Assembly: GCF_910592395.1 (NCBI RefSeq) | Contig: NC_088308.1 | Location: 6,277,001-6,341,000 of the forward strand | Length of the DNA: 64,000 bases | Source of the DNA: Lineus longissimus | Taxonomy: Eukaryota > Nemertea > Pilidiophora > Heteronemertea > Lineidae | Direction: 5' to 3' | Shown here: one piece after another, positions 23,716 through 37,164 of the stretch | Position numbering within the stretch: the stretch's first letter is position 1 | Layout: each line of letters starts with the position of its first letter | Made by a program: the position numbers and the translations under genes | The notes under the pieces: generated by a model | Databases searched by the model: none | Told to the model about the DNA's origin: nothing | What the model saw: only the letters and a program-made list of their open reading frames with translations

Positions 23716-25505
23716 ATGAGGAAATCCCGAATGAAGCAGATACGAAGGATGCTCACCTATTGTATAATAATCGGTGTGATGTGTTTGATTTTTACCAGTA
23801 TCCATGTTGGGATAAAATACCCAAAAGCTCAATTAGATACAGAGCCAATATTTTCTACAATTTTGGGTGTTGTAACTACACCAAGACCGGGCTGGACCAT
23901 AAACATGTCGACTCTACTGTTTACACCCTCAAAAAGGGACAGGCGTGTGACCAGTATCGATTGTCAAAAGCTCTTCGAAGGTGACCCTGATGAAACTCAC
24001 AAAGCCTACATGACAATGGCGAGGACACCACGTAAGCCAATTCCGGATGCGGTTTTCACTGAATTGACGAGGAATTGCTCAGAATTTGTGTTCCAGAGGG
24101 GGTACCTCATGAAACCTACCTCGGATGAGGAGGCAGACTTCCCTATCGCATTTTCTATCTTGATGTACAAAGAAGCAGAACAAGCTGAACGATTCCTTCG
24201 CTCAATTTATCAGCCGCAAAATACGTATTGTATACATGTGGACCGTGATAGTCCCAACGACCTGCACACTGCTATGCAGGGTTTGGTTTCGTGTCTACCG
24301 AACGTATTCATTGCTTCAAGACTTGAGCGTATAGTCTACGGAGGTTTTTCGCGGTTGCAGGCAGATATCAATTGCATGGTGGATTTGTCCAGGAGGAATG
24401 TCTCTTGGAAGTACTTCCTTAACCAGCCAAGCCAAGCATTCCCTCTGAGGACTAATGCCGAGTTGGTGAAGATTTTGAAAATTTACAACGGCTCAAATGA
24501 CATAGAGGGGATCAGTGTGGAAAAAGTTCCCTATATGAAAAACAGATTCACGTACCATCATGCATTTCGATATCCCGACGGAGCAAGAAAGCCGATAGTC
24601 GTACGCACTGCACGTAGAAAAGGAAAACCTCCCCACGGTTTGAATATAACGAAGGGAAGTGCTTATGGTGTGTTCAGTCGAGACTTTGTGAACTTTATAC
24701 TCAATGACCAACTCTCCCAGACATTCCTGAAGTGGTGTCGAGATACCTATTCACCTGACGAACATTACTGGAATACTCTTCACCACACCTTGTCCAATTC
24801 CTTTCTTCGCACTCCTGGTGGATTTTCTGGTAGGTTTATTTTGAGAAATATTTTCAATATGATCATAGAAATATTACATCTATTCAACTCAAAGGAAGCG
24901 GTAATGCAAGAAACGCTTCGGGGCTAGCCCCTCGGGGATAATTGAAGTCAACAAGATCGCGTCGCAGTGACATTCAGTTATATTTTCCTGGAACAGTTAA
25001 TCCAAATAAGGCGTTTGTAATCATAATTCAATCCCTTTCACGTGGTGAGAAAACTCTACCGTTAAAGGGATGAAGATAAACTGTCACTGCGAAAAGCATT
25101 GACCTTTGCCAAAACATGTACTTTTCAAGGTCACATACTAGTTGTGTGAAGAAGAGCATTCTACTGAATGGGCCTATTTCGGCTACTTCGTCGACCCTCT
25201 ACTGAAATATCTTCCTTTTTGCAGGCATGCCTGAAGCGAAACCTTGGCTAGCCACGTATGCTGCATGGGGTGGCAAAGACCCTTGCCATGGCCAGTTCCG
25301 ACACGGCGTGTGTATATTCGGCATAGAAGATCTGCCAAATCTGACCGACAGAAAGGAATTCTTTGCCAATAAATTTTACCTGACACACCAACCACTTGCG
25401 TTAGATTGTCTGGAAGAATACATGTACAACAGAACAATACAACGGCAACCTACAGACACATCTTACTACGAACATTTACCATTTATTATCAAAGGGGGGC
25501 AATAG
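23716..25505 (+). CDS. GT14 beta-1,6-N-acetylglucosaminyltransferase (core-2/GCNT-like), two exons, 464 aa
   Basis: Exon 1 is 23716-24829 and exon 2 is 25225-25505 (phase 1 intron; 1395 nt). The ATG has a GCCGCC Kozak context. The product is a type II Golgi protein: short cytoplasmic tail, one transmembrane anchor (about residues 12-29), a stem, then the GT14 catalytic domain. Family landmarks in order: AFSILMYKEAEQAERFLRSI, YCIHVDRDSP, GGFSRLQADINCM, WKYFLNQPSQAFPLRTN, KGSAYGVFSRDFV, YSPDEHYWNTL (the PDE glutamate corresponds to the catalytic residue of the family) and, in exon 2, PWLATYAAWGG...HGVCIFG and CLEEYMYNR. The known family reaction is transfer of GlcNAc from UDP-GlcNAc in beta-1,6 linkage to branch O-glycans or poly-lactosamine. 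The acceptor cannot be assigned from sequence. The gene is isolated, with no related neighbour. Confidence 0.92.
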
Positions 25506-25639
25506 GCACGAGCTGTTGGATCCAGTTGTTGGTCGACTAACCGCATGCATGGTAAAGTCTGGGCACGCTTGACTTCGGGATGCATTGTATAAACATTCCT
25601 CTTACCAAGAATCAATAACGCCTATTAATCGACACTATA

Positions 25640-26047
25640 CAAATTATTATATTTGAGCATTATATCTTGTGAAAAGAATCCAGTAACAGCCAGCCAATAG
25701 TATCGATAGTCATTGAATCTTCCAAAAGCCCCGTAGATGCGGTAGTACTGTTTCCAATCCTTAGTTTTTGTCAATTCTTATTATATTTGAGGCATACATC
25801 TTGTAAAAAAAATCCAGTAACAGCCAGCCAATAGTATCGACAGCCATTGAATCTTCCAAAAGCCCTCTAGATGCGGTAGTACTGTTTCCAATCCTTAGTC
25901 TTTGTCAATTCTTATTATATTTGAGGCATATATCTTGTAAAAAAAATCCAGTAACAGCCAGCCAATAGTATCGACAGCCATTGAATCTTCCAAAAGCCCT
26001 CTAGATGCGGTAGTACTGTTTCCAATCCTAAGTCTTTGTCAATTGTT
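25640..26047 (+). repeat. Three-copy 134-bp tandem repeat downstream of the glycosyltransferase
   Basis: The phrase CAGTAACAGCCAGCCAATAG starts at 25681, 25815 and 25949, giving an exact 134-bp period. Units 2 and 3 are nearly identical and unit 1 is slightly diverged. There is no coding signal. The stretch 25506-25640 holds nothing I recognise. Confidence 0.85.
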
Positions 26048-26984
26048 GCTCTTACTATGTGAATAGTAGCGATGTTGATGAGATAGGAGAGACGCCTATC
26101 GGCGACTTCGTGAAACTTTCTATTGTTCATTTTGCCTTAGCTTACAATCTTCCTTTAAACTATCAACTCAATTGGTATTCCCGACAGCAAGCCACGTCCG
26201 ATACAATGAGGAACGGATTCATTGTTATTCCGCTCACGGCCAGAACTCGTCAGCTGCTTATCAGGTAATGGCTTCTTGAATTCAAGCAGCCCACAAAGGA
26301 GCGAGTTTTGTAGCAGCGACCTGCGATGATGATATCATGCGACAAGGATTTCTTGTTTACGGTTGTCATTCCAGGCACCTGCAACAAGAATCGATAATCG
26401 CTGCGACGTGCACGAGATCAGCATCAAATCAAGCGATTATCGGTTTTACCAGCAGACGATCGATTTTTATCGTTCGTTCCCATTGGTTATTGTCGCGAGT
26501 CGCAGCGACAAAAGTCAGTAGAAGTCAGTACGATCAACAATCTGGTATCCACCTATTTCCCCCGATAGGTGTATGTTAAGTAAAAAAGCAGTTTCGGATG
26601 GTGCGTAAATATTATATTGTATGTTACATAAGCATTGTTGTGTTATTCTATTTTCTCAGATCAAGGATGGTTGAGGTACTTTTAAAAAGAGAACGAGAAC
26701 GAAAATTTGTCAGATAGTGTTGAGACTATTTGTCATATCCCCTGACAAAAATCATGGCCTGGGCGTCGGTGACAGTGTCCGTTATTTATTCATATCAATG
26801 ATCAGACAAACGCCTCAGTCGAGTCGTTCCATTTTCGGCATGCCGATCTACCGTCGTTGTGTCTGTATCCATCCTTGAAAAGAGGAGAATTTACTGCCGA
26901 AGAAGTCGGCATGATTTTCGGTGGCTTTTTAGGTGTGACCTTGAGATATTTCCTTTCCAAAATCGCCGCGACCCGATGTTCAAT

Positions 26985-27676
26985 ATGGCCGCCACGGCCA
27001 CCATATTTAGTGGAGAACATTTCATCTCATACGACAATTTCCTGGTGTACATTCCACGTCCCGAGGTAAAAATTTCTCTCCAAAACTGGTGCTAACTCCT
27101 TATTCAATACAGTGGCCACGCCAGCAATCTTCTGTTTGTTTCCATACTCATCTTGAGTACATGTCTTTGACGGAAACAACCGTGCGGCCCTCCCAAGTTA
27201 CCGAAGTCGCCGGAGGATTGTATACACTGTAGTTGCACCAGCATAGTTTCCGAGTGACGTCGATGATGATAATGATTGGGTTCTGAATCCCAATACAATA
27301 AGACCTAAATTTTAGGTACAACTTGTTCATCTCGAGCTGATCAGACAATTACAACCAACGGAGTGGTACAAACCGCGCGAACGCGCATACAGTGCCATTA
27401 TGACCTTCCTAAATCAGCTGAATGAATTAGATAGCTCTGACCTTGGGACGTACATTACGTATCCACAGCTGGAATGCTTGAAATGATCAGTACAGCGTAT
27501 TCCAATACTTACTCGAGGAATATACAAACATCATCTGGCTATGCGACAAGGAGATGCTGGCCGAGCCGTCGCCATGGAAATTGCAGCAGGTTATCAATGG
27601 TATTTTTCCTGGACGCTTCAATTCGTGCTTGCTTCCATCTATTAGCAACAAGGGTAACCACGACCAAGAAGGATAG
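26985..27676 (+). pseudogene. Unrecognised coding-like locus, two exons, broken by a one-base frameshift
   Basis: Exon 1 (26985-27065) starts ATG in a good context and encodes MAATATIFSGEHFISYDNFL, then VYIPRPE, ending GAG|GTAAAA. An acceptor ATTTTAG precedes 27316, and the phase-0 continuation reads VQLVHLELIRQL, PTEWYKPRERAYSAIMTFL and LGTYITYPQLECL to a stop at 27484-27486. Counting one A fewer in the AAA run at 27481-27483, the next frame continues DQYSVFQYLLEEYTNIIWLC, EPSPWKLQQVINGIFPGRF and SISNKGNHDQEG to a stop at 27674-27676. The composition is strongly protein-like across the shift. I do not recognise the family. It may be a recent pseudogene, a sequencing error, or a gene with an extra small intron. 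Confidence 0.45.
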
Positions 27677-27740
27677 GTGGAAGTTATACCAATGAATGTG
27701 ATGCTCTTCGACTGGCCGCACTGCATGATGTGCTCACTTA

Positions 27741-27791
27741 TTCATCATCATCATCTTCTTCTTCTTCTTCTTATTCTTCTTCTTCTTCTTC
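27741..27791 (+). repeat. TCA/TTC trinucleotide microsatellite
   Basis: A run of TCATCA then CTT/TTC triplets with few interruptions. Between this and 28500 another frame (27863-28084) is open but has no motif. Confidence 0.9.
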
Positions 27792-28675
27792 AGCATTCTC
27801 TCTGTATTACGTTTGTCTTTTTTTTCCAACTTTGATTCAACTATAGGTATACGATAAACGCGTTGTTCATCATTTTGAGCGCCACCCGATTTATTCATTT
27901 CGTCTCCTTCATTGAATACGTCTCCGTGTGCTGGTATAAAATTGCCTATACAGCTTGGTACTGTGCCACGTCGATCCGGATATGTCCTGATACGGATGGA
28001 AACTATCCATGTCTGGATCGCGCCTCAAAAAGAATGGCAAGCCTGGTATCTGCACCTTTGCTAAACATGTTTAACACGAGCTGATGCACTGCAACCCCTC
28101 CCAGGCCAGCGGCCGATCAAGATGTCTGCGCTCCAGCACTCCGTACAAATGAGACAAGACCACTAATAAATATTCATAGGTTGGAGGGTCGAGGCCTATC
28201 AATTAGACGAGTGCATGTTTTTAACTCTCAAGTACATATTTGGAGAGGTATTGAAAAAATATTTGCTGTGGCAAGTCTACAGATATAAAGAAATTATTTG
28301 ATGAAAAAATTAATTTCGAATTTTGCTAATTTGGTAATAGGGGGCGTGTTTTGAGTTTTTCTGCCAGTTGGCTGAAAAGAGTGGAAATATCAAAGTCTGT
28401 CTAATTTGTCGATTATCAAAAAATTTCCGTGGTCAATCACCAGTTTATTTTTCACCATTACTTGCCCGACTGTCCGGAATAACATAATCTAAATTTCAGA
28501 TTCACAACCGCACGCATTATTTGATGCGTTGCGGTCGAACATTGACAATTTAACTGCTAAAAGGCTTAAAAAATCAATTGTGGTCTTGTCTCAAATTGCA
28601 GATCAGAGGAGTATATTGGAATGGCAACGATGTTTCCTTGTCACACTAATTTCAGTGTTAGGATACAACAGACCG

Positions 28676-28800
28676 CTAGAGAGACCTTGTAGTTTCATAA
28701 GGGGAAACAGAGAAACCTGTGTCTATCTGTCTTTCGGTGTTCCCATAACATGTATAAAACAATGAGGGAAACACTTGGAAACGGAAACACTCAGACACGT
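28676..28800 (-). repeat. Dispersed repeat family, copy 4
   Basis: Read on the minus strand: GGTGTAACGTGTCTGAGTGT, then TTCCGTTTCC, TGTTTCCCTCATTG, and GGTTTCTCTGTTTCCCC. It matches the copy at 14867-14993 block for block. Confidence 0.6.
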
Positions 28801-31167
28801 TACACCGGGTTCCGTGTATCAGAGCTCTCTGATTACATACTGTGGTTTACTTTGTCTGTGCAATTGGCATGGTATCCGATCTTGTTTTTAACAACATCCT
28901 ATTGTTCTTTTCTTTCTTAGAAATAAAAAATCCCCAGAGGGCAAAAACGGTAGAATGTGTTGCTGATCATTAGGCTTTTGACAAGTAAGAACAACTGGCG
29001 TTGGGGGAAGATACGTTGTGCATTTGATAATCTATTGTATCGTCATGAAAAATTCTGTCCTCGAAGACCTCTACCAATACAAAGGGCCTCTCTCTTGCCA
29101 ATTCAACAACGATAAGGAAGTCTGTAGTGCCCTCTGAACACTTGTGTCAGCTAGGGTCCAAACGTAGAACATGGACCTTACTTTGTTTGGCGACCTCTGT
29201 CATGCGCCCGAAATGGCAGGTTTTGGTGAATTTTCGGAGAGAGCCCGACTTCCCCATTAGTCCTTTACTTGGTGCCAAGATACGTGAGAATTACTTACGA
29301 GTAGGCATGGTAGATGGGAAACCATGCTCGACGTTGTTGCCTAAAGATCAACAATTCTGAATTTTCTCTTCCTGTCCCTACATTCATCGCCACCATTGCA
29401 TGCTTCACCTGGCAAAAGCAAATCTCCCAGGAGGCAATTTTACACCCCTTTCACGAGATTCTAGAAAACCAGTCGTGAATTTATTGGGCTCAACAACGAG
29501 TTACCACGAGTTACCACTGGCTTTTTTCTGACTCTGAACGGACAGATAAAAGGACGAAGTTCAAACCTCACGAAATTTAACATCCAGATATTTTTCCGGG
29601 CCCCTCGACTCGGTGACACAAAGACCATATGTATTGGCGCCTGGGCTGGCGAAGAACGTTGGTCTGTGCCAAGCATCCCTATCGTGAGGCAGAGTAACTG
29701 CGCTAAAGCAACGTGCATCTCACGCAAAGACTAACGACGCCTGCTCGCGATCGCAGCTGGATGGATCTGTTTTACTATATTCCTGAAAGCCCATTGTTGA
29801 CTATTCGCTGAGGGTTCATTGGTGTGTGGATACTGTCCTCGAGCATGTCAAATGAATTCTGGATGTATGAGTTATGCTTTGATATTATGCCGCGATGAAA
29901 TAACTTGCAAATCAAGTACAGTCATGTACTTCTCCAGTGACTACCGGTAGCGCATCTAAGTGGATAAAACTGAGTAAGTACCTTCATAATGTTTGCATGA
30001 GATCCACACTGTAAATCCATAGTTCTGTGCTTAGAGTAACCAGTTCAAAGTTCTGTGATTATGGTATATCCATCTTAACCCTCAATGTATTGACATTGCT
30101 AAGCTTAACGCGCGACAGTATGGGCGGAGGCAACGGAGGCAATACCGCTGGAAGTTCAGTATGGGTAATCGGGAATTATTATGAAAGCATGCACTTCTAT
30201 TCTCCCAAGCTGCATTCAACGATTCCAGCGAAGTCGACTTGAATGAGAAAACGATAACGCAGGCCTAGCTCCCGGGAGGCCTATTTAATGATTTATAAGG
30301 AAAATATTGGCATAGTGAGGGGTATTGGAATCCGCGGGCAGAGAGGCCGTTGTATGACACTGCCCTCTATCTTAACTTGCCTGGGGGAAATATTCCAGTA
30401 AATATCAAAACAGAAAAAGTAAAATCATAGCATACATAGGTTGCCATGACACCTGCAGTTTCAATCCTCACGAAAAGAAGACTTCGTTTCCATGGCATTA
30501 TTGTTGTTGGCTCTTTGACATGAGATGCACCAAAGATAAAGGCTCAGAGACAGGAGTAGATTATCACGATGAAGGAAATCCGCTCACGGACGACCTGCGG
30601 TACCGGAATAGAGATCCTCGGAATGAAGTTGTTCTTTGGTTTTGAAATGGTACTCCATAGCATCATTGTTTTGTGAATGAAAAAGCTTACTACTATATAA
30701 AGAGGTTACATATATGTTAAAGGTAAATTCTGGTCACTAATTCAAGTCTCATTCTCTTCGAATCCTCTTTTTTTCCCTGTCGATTTTCAGTAGAGATTGG
30801 AGTCTTTACGACCATAGTAAATCGAAGATGTCCCCTCAAGATGAAATTAGAAAATAACACTGCAAATATCCACCAATTATTGAATTATAAATTTACTGAA
30901 TTATTCAATTAAGAAATTTTCAACTAACAAATGAATGTGCTAATATTATCAGTATTTTTTCTAACTGTTTGTGTGATTTTTTTTCGAATGTTTTGTATAA
31001 CCATACACCTTGTGTGCAGTGAGAGTTTTTCCAGGTGTAGGTAAGCTACCACGGAATACTCGTCTATCTTTGCAGAAAATAAGATAACCCAACTTTAATG
31101 TCGGTTTGAATAGAAGGTGAGAAAAAGAGAAAATACAAGTCGATAACATTTTCTTCAATCGTATACA

Positions 31168-31201
31168 CCTGTAGGTGAACCGACCGGTGTTCACCTGCAG
31201 G
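31168..31201. repeat. Small inverted repeat with AGGTGA/TCACCT half-sites
   Basis: CCTGTAGGTGAAC (31168-31180) faces GTTCACCTGCAGG (31189-31201), matching at 12 of 13 positions around an 8-bp spacer. The inner hexamers resemble nuclear-receptor half-sites, but no neighbouring gene supports a regulatory role. Confidence 0.5.
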
Positions 31202-34200
31202 ACTTGTTGCAAAATAAACATGCTTTTTATCGATAACCTGCGAGGAATTTTGCTAACAAGCTAATAAGACCACTGTACTACAAGAATTGGAGTAAGTTCA
31301 AGGAACCGTGTTGCAAAGGAAAGAAACATATTTGGAAGGGAGAGATCAACGGAGCAATGTAACACTACAGTAAAATTAAAAGACGCTTGTAACATTATTA
31401 AAGATTGAAAGAAGTAATTAAGATTCATAGAAGTACATGTACATGTAGTGTCGTGACAGTGATATAAAAAAAAAACTTCTAACAGTACGACTGAAAGAAT
31501 TGCTTTTGCAACTGTAGCAAAGATCGTAAAGAAATTTAAAGGCTACATGTAGGCCTACTTTAACAGTATAAGAGTGTTGTCTCACCGTGCAAACACCGCC
31601 CCGGGCCGAGTGGGGCTGTCTTTTCGCCCCAAAATCTCGGAAAAGTGCCTTGGTTTCGGCCTTGGTTTCGGCCTTGATTTTAGCCCCACCCTCGTGGACG
31701 AATACCTCAAGCTCGGCATCAAGGCCGTAAGACCAAACGACCCGTTGTTTATTTAAACCATTTTACCTTTACATCTGTTGAACATAAATCTATTAATATT
31801 AAGCTTCCAAACCGTATTACCTTGAAATAGGTCAAGATTGTACACGGAAAGTGCATTTGAAGTACTTTGTACACACGTAAAATTCAAACGTTTTTCTTCT
31901 ATTGTCAGTCAACTGGTGCTGCATTTCAAGAAGTACATTATATCGATCGGGGCAAAATTCATGCAGCATGGGAATCTATGCCTTTGATAGGTATAAAAAC
32001 ACCTTATGCAAAACTTGACTTGTTACATTGTACCGCTTTAGCATAATTAGCAAAGCTTTTGTTTGAACTAAGTTCTCCAAGGCATGACTTTGCATATTGT
32101 GCTTTGTCAAAAACAAAATGGCCGCCTCATGGTAAATTTCAAAATTCCTCTACCTGTTTGCCAAACAAGGCAAATTCATGGCCGTCAATTATTGACGAAA
32201 AGGCCTAATTTTCTAATGCATCAAATAGACTAGCTGAAAAAAATAATATATATAGTGATATTGGACACTTGATAATTGTTAATTATCTACTGCAAAGCTA
32301 AATGTCGTAACCTTGGCCGGCTATAATGATCCAATACAGCGTATTTGGTGTAGTTGTTTGAACTACCACCCGGTCTGTTCACCAAGGTTACAATTACCAA
32401 TTACTTATCAGGAGTAATTAGAAGTTGATTGAATTCTCCGCAATAACCTCACCATCAATCGATAGTACATGGTGTGGTGAGTTTTAATAAAAGCAACTAC
32501 ATGTACTTCATAACCCTACTGCAAAGCTTGAAGTACTCGTGTATGTATACTCATCATGATGTATCAAATTGAAGGAAGATGCCATCGGCGAATCATTTGA
32601 CGTTCTGATTTTACCCAGAACTCTGATATTGGCATGAGGCTGACATCAATATTACGAAGTAATGAAGAGTTTCCCAACATTTATAGGCCAGTGACTTCCT
32701 TGAGCTTACGCTAAAACTCTGTACTTCCAAGGAACGTATGTTTTTTACGCTCTCCTAGAGTAGAGCCAACGAAATCTGCTCGTATGCGCAAATGATCATT
32801 AATGTCGAAAGCAACGTCCTGGCATGCCGGATATTCATTCAGACAAGCGGGTAATCTGAACGACTACGTCCACCGGACGACACGACAATTAAATCCCGTG
32901 TCCTCGCAGATACCTTGATAAAAATTATTCGATACGGAATCAATAAAACATTTTTATGGCAGCCAGTCACACAACTTCTTCTTGGAAATGTTTGCGGGAT
33001 GTTTGCCTATTGTAATCTCGACATTAACTGGTAATGCACATGAGGAATTTTATCAACCTTATGAGCAATGAAACAACATGGCATTGTTCTTTTTTGCTCT
33101 GACCTCCTTTGATGTGTGGACATTCTGAAAACCCGTAACAAATACCGTTATCATAATTTGACTAGTTTGGCAATCGTTTTGCTTGTCAAAGATCCTTCAT
33201 AATAACAAAATGACATTCTTCTACTCGGGGGAATGCAATTTCCGGTCCTCATTCCCCGTGTTGATGGTCTTTTCGCCAAGCCATCATCAAAATGACAGAC
33301 GTAAAAACATGGCGTACAAGCCCTGCAGAAACGTGTTATTGATGCTGAGGCGTAATGGATTGTGCAGCATATTTTGCTGCCGTCAGCTATTGATGGTTAT
33401 TTACGATTGCAGTTTGAACTTTTACTGAACTCAGGTCTCGATGTATTGAACTGGTAAAGGGGGGCTGCCGTCGCAATTTGGTGTAATAGGCAGCAACCCC
33501 TGTCCATTATCCTGGACTTCGGCGCAGCAAGTACATGTACTTCTGTACACTTCAACACATTTGGTTGAAAGCAGTGGCGATGGGTTTGATGAATAAATCT
33601 GACCGATCGATCGATAGGTTGATGATATCAGAAACTATTCGTCTAATAATCGCTCGGTATTCATATCAATGTTGGTTGCTCCTGCACCGCGCTGCCCTTG
33701 TCTGCGCGAGGCATGTATTTATCAGGTGATGAACAGGAACCAATCTAATAAAGCGCCCCTTGCTGTTGCTGCAGGATGTCGCGGCCCGATGCTTTCTCTG
33801 TCGGCGTAACATATCCCAGCGTGTTTTAATTCAATATCTTCATTGTTCTTGTCATTATCAAGTATCGGCTCATGCTCAGTCTATTTGAGGAGTACTTTGG
33901 CCACAATCATCTGTGGGAACATTTAAACCGTTACACTGGGCGCATTTGAAAACGGCAACGGAAATTGGAAATGAACATATATTCGCCCAGCTTTGCTCAT
34001 CAAGTTAGTAAGTACGTTTGGTTTCTGTGATATTTTTACCGGTGTTAAACCAACACCGGCAGGATTTCGGTGTCTAGATACGTTGTCAGAACGCCTGTAA
34101 GCAAAGTTGACCAACATTGGTTGTGTCCTATCGCGATCGTTTTGTTTGTCATGATCGTCTCACCATTCTACAGCCGAATTTTCGGTGTCTGGATTTCTGG

Positions 34201-37164
34201 ATAGTTCATCTTCTCCGAGCAGTAGTCGCAAACAAAAAACTATTGAAGTTATTGCTTGTCGTTTGACGGCAACCTACCATGCTGTATGATCATTAATGTG
34301 GTACAATGACTGTCGCTCAGCGCCCGTGCCACTGTTGGTCGAAGGCGACGAGGCACTCTGGGGGCGATTAGCTTAATCAGCCAGACCAAAATTGATCCTC
34401 GAGATGGTAATCTCCTTCTTTATGTCCAAGACGAACAAGGGCGCAGAGGAATTATGTGCTGCCTGGCATTGTGCAATATGTCATGATGTACCATGTCCGC
34501 AGCTTGATCATATCTCACATGGCATTGTATTTCCAACCGTCAATACGTTTCCCATTCCATTGGGATGATTAATTGGCCGTTGTATTAATGGCTGAATTAA
34601 GTGCTTTGCTGTAACTTGCTGACCGATTTTTTTCTTCACATTCTTTTTTATCGTCTCCCTTCTAATACACCGTACTTACGTGGAGAATTCGGCAATTCTG
34701 TGGTTCTGACTGTTGCACATCCAGCCTCTGTCATCCACAATTTGGTCTGGGCGTCCCCAAGGCATAACTTAAGATAATACACTACATTTATTTGTTATTT
34801 ACATGTATTTTATTAAATTGATTCTGTCAATTCTAAAAACGCATTGGTAGACCGCGCCGTAAGCCTATATGTATATTCTTTTATCAGTCATGTGATATTT
34901 GATATATTTCATATAGGGTACACGACCGACTGCTTGCTTTATATAATTGGACTAAGGTCATTATTTGACAATACAGTGGTCCCCATGGTGATGGTATTGT
35001 CTTGCCGTGACATGTCAAGAGACTGCTGAACAAAGTCAGAGGCCGCTGATGATCATCTTGATTTATATCATTAGGTTGGTAATCTATTAGCAGGCGAAGC
35101 AGAGAGCAAAGGACGAAGCTGGCAAATAAGATAGGTTTGTCTCTGGGTTCGAGTGTACATTTATATAATATGTGATATTTATATGTATTTCCGCGGTTTG
35201 TCTACCACGCCGTGCCAGTTGCCTGTCATTCCTCATTTGAGAGAAACAAAATGGCGGCCTGTGTTGGCAGTCAGAGAACGATGTAGTTACAGGGGCTGCG
35301 CAGGAGTCTGTACAGTGCACTAACCGATTACCACCTGCTCCCAGGTACCAGAGTACTGAGTAGGTCGAGCTATAGCCCATGACCTTGGTCTGATTTGGTT
35401 CTGACAACATTCTGCGGCTTGAATAAAATCATAGTTTATTGCCCGGGTAATCGGCAAAGCCTTATGTTTCACTTTACATGTATGTTAAGAAACAATGTGA
35501 AGGGTTTGGTCAAATGTTCTCTCCACACTATCAGAAAGATTTTCCATGTTATTTTTTACGGGCACGATTGAGAACCCTTCCTTTGAGCCAAGGGCTATAA
35601 AACCCCTGGGGGCTTTCACAGAGTTGGTACCTGTTTTAACAGGTATTGTATAATGTTTTCTAGAATACCGGTTTTTCGCCAAAACCTCGCACTGTGCCCA
35701 AAAATAAATGAGGATACTTTTCTAATTGTACATGTAGATCGAGACATCCTATCTTTTTGACACAGAGTTAAAGTTAAAAATCGTATTTTGGTTATGGCGT
35801 GTCATTACGGTCGTTCTATCAACTATGGTTTGTTTATCTGATGTAACGTGTTTTTCCAGCGAAACTTGAAATCCTGTCAATGGGATGTCGAGATAACGTA
35901 TTCTGTCTGCATCCCAACGGGATGATATCCGTTTGGTTGATTGGATAAGCCCGTCAATCTTTCATGGGTAGAATCACGATGGGAAGAGATAACATGAAGG
36001 AATCAATAGTGACTGATGGCATGTATCACCATGTGGTACATTGCCCTAACAGTGCCTTTATCTCCATGAAAGGCGCCTCACTTCACACGAAAGGGATCGG
36101 CGGGGCATTGTCTTATGACTTTTGTCATCGAATTTGATCAGACTCGGCGGATTTTAGGAATAATAACAGCCATCCATTTCTTTTTTTCTTCAAAGCGGGA
36201 ATGTACCATCATTTGCTTACAAATGGGCTTGCAGTTGGGAATGGCCAGTCCTACAGTATTTCTGTTCACTTCTCGTCGATCGGGGGACTATACACTAGTG
36301 TTTGAATATCCAAATCTTCCCGTTAACCCAACAGCTATAACATAATATTCAGTCCATTCTTCTAAAGCTGACTCCGTTGCATGTTGAGGAAATAAAGCAA
36401 TTGCCTTAAGAAACCCTCCAGGAATTATCAAATTTCAGTTTGAACACGGTTGACAAGTAACCCGAACCAACCAGTTAACAGAATAGCGATTTTCGCTGGC
36501 TTTTGCACTTGTAGTAACCCGAGAAATTCCGTGGGAATACTTAGTTATCTTTAATAGGGATTCCCAAGTGATTTTTGCTGTACATCAACTGTTCGATAGA
36601 CCTCTGTAACGAAATATCCTGCTGTATATCCACGCTTGAGATGTGCATGCATTTTGTAAAAGTTCTCCAATATGGTATGAGAGGCAACTACGTTGTTTTA
36701 ATCAGGCGGTCACTGTGTATTAAAATGCGGCTATTTTGAAATATTCAAACTACATGTATGTTGCTTACAGATGGGTGAACGCTGCATCTAAGACAGCTAG
36801 CCTTTCCCCCAAAATTCGTCTACATGAATAGGCAAGTTTGTCGTAACTGCAACAGAGAACATCGATTCTGGTGCAATACGTCATATCATATCATGAAATC
36901 CTGAAAAAATTACAACACATGTTATTTTTGTGGAATGTATCGATAAGACGATAAGATCCCTAGGAACCACAGGAACGCCGAGACTTGAGGATTGATGCAC
37001 TCCGTTGATAAATCGGCATAATGTTACATACATGTAGTGTACATGTATGTACACGCACATGTATATAATAACGCACCTGCAACCTGTTTGTGAATTATTA
37101 CCTGATGGGTTTGCTAAATATACGAGCCGTTAGACCTAGCTAGAGATAATCAATAATTATCATT

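Larger units (their letters stand above)
27792..37164. other. Gene-poor region
   Basis: No gene that I can support. It contains one dispersed repeat copy (28676-28800), a small hairpin (31168-31201), a short GC-rich island near 31590-31740 with a chance 60-codon frame, and many ACATGTA palindromes. Open frames are short and unrelated to anything I recognise. Confidence 0.5.

Noticed and set aside
31574-31756. 60-codon frame with GFGLGFGLDF in a GC-rich island
   Set aside because: A local repeat explains the pattern, and there is no start context, splice site or homology that I recognise.
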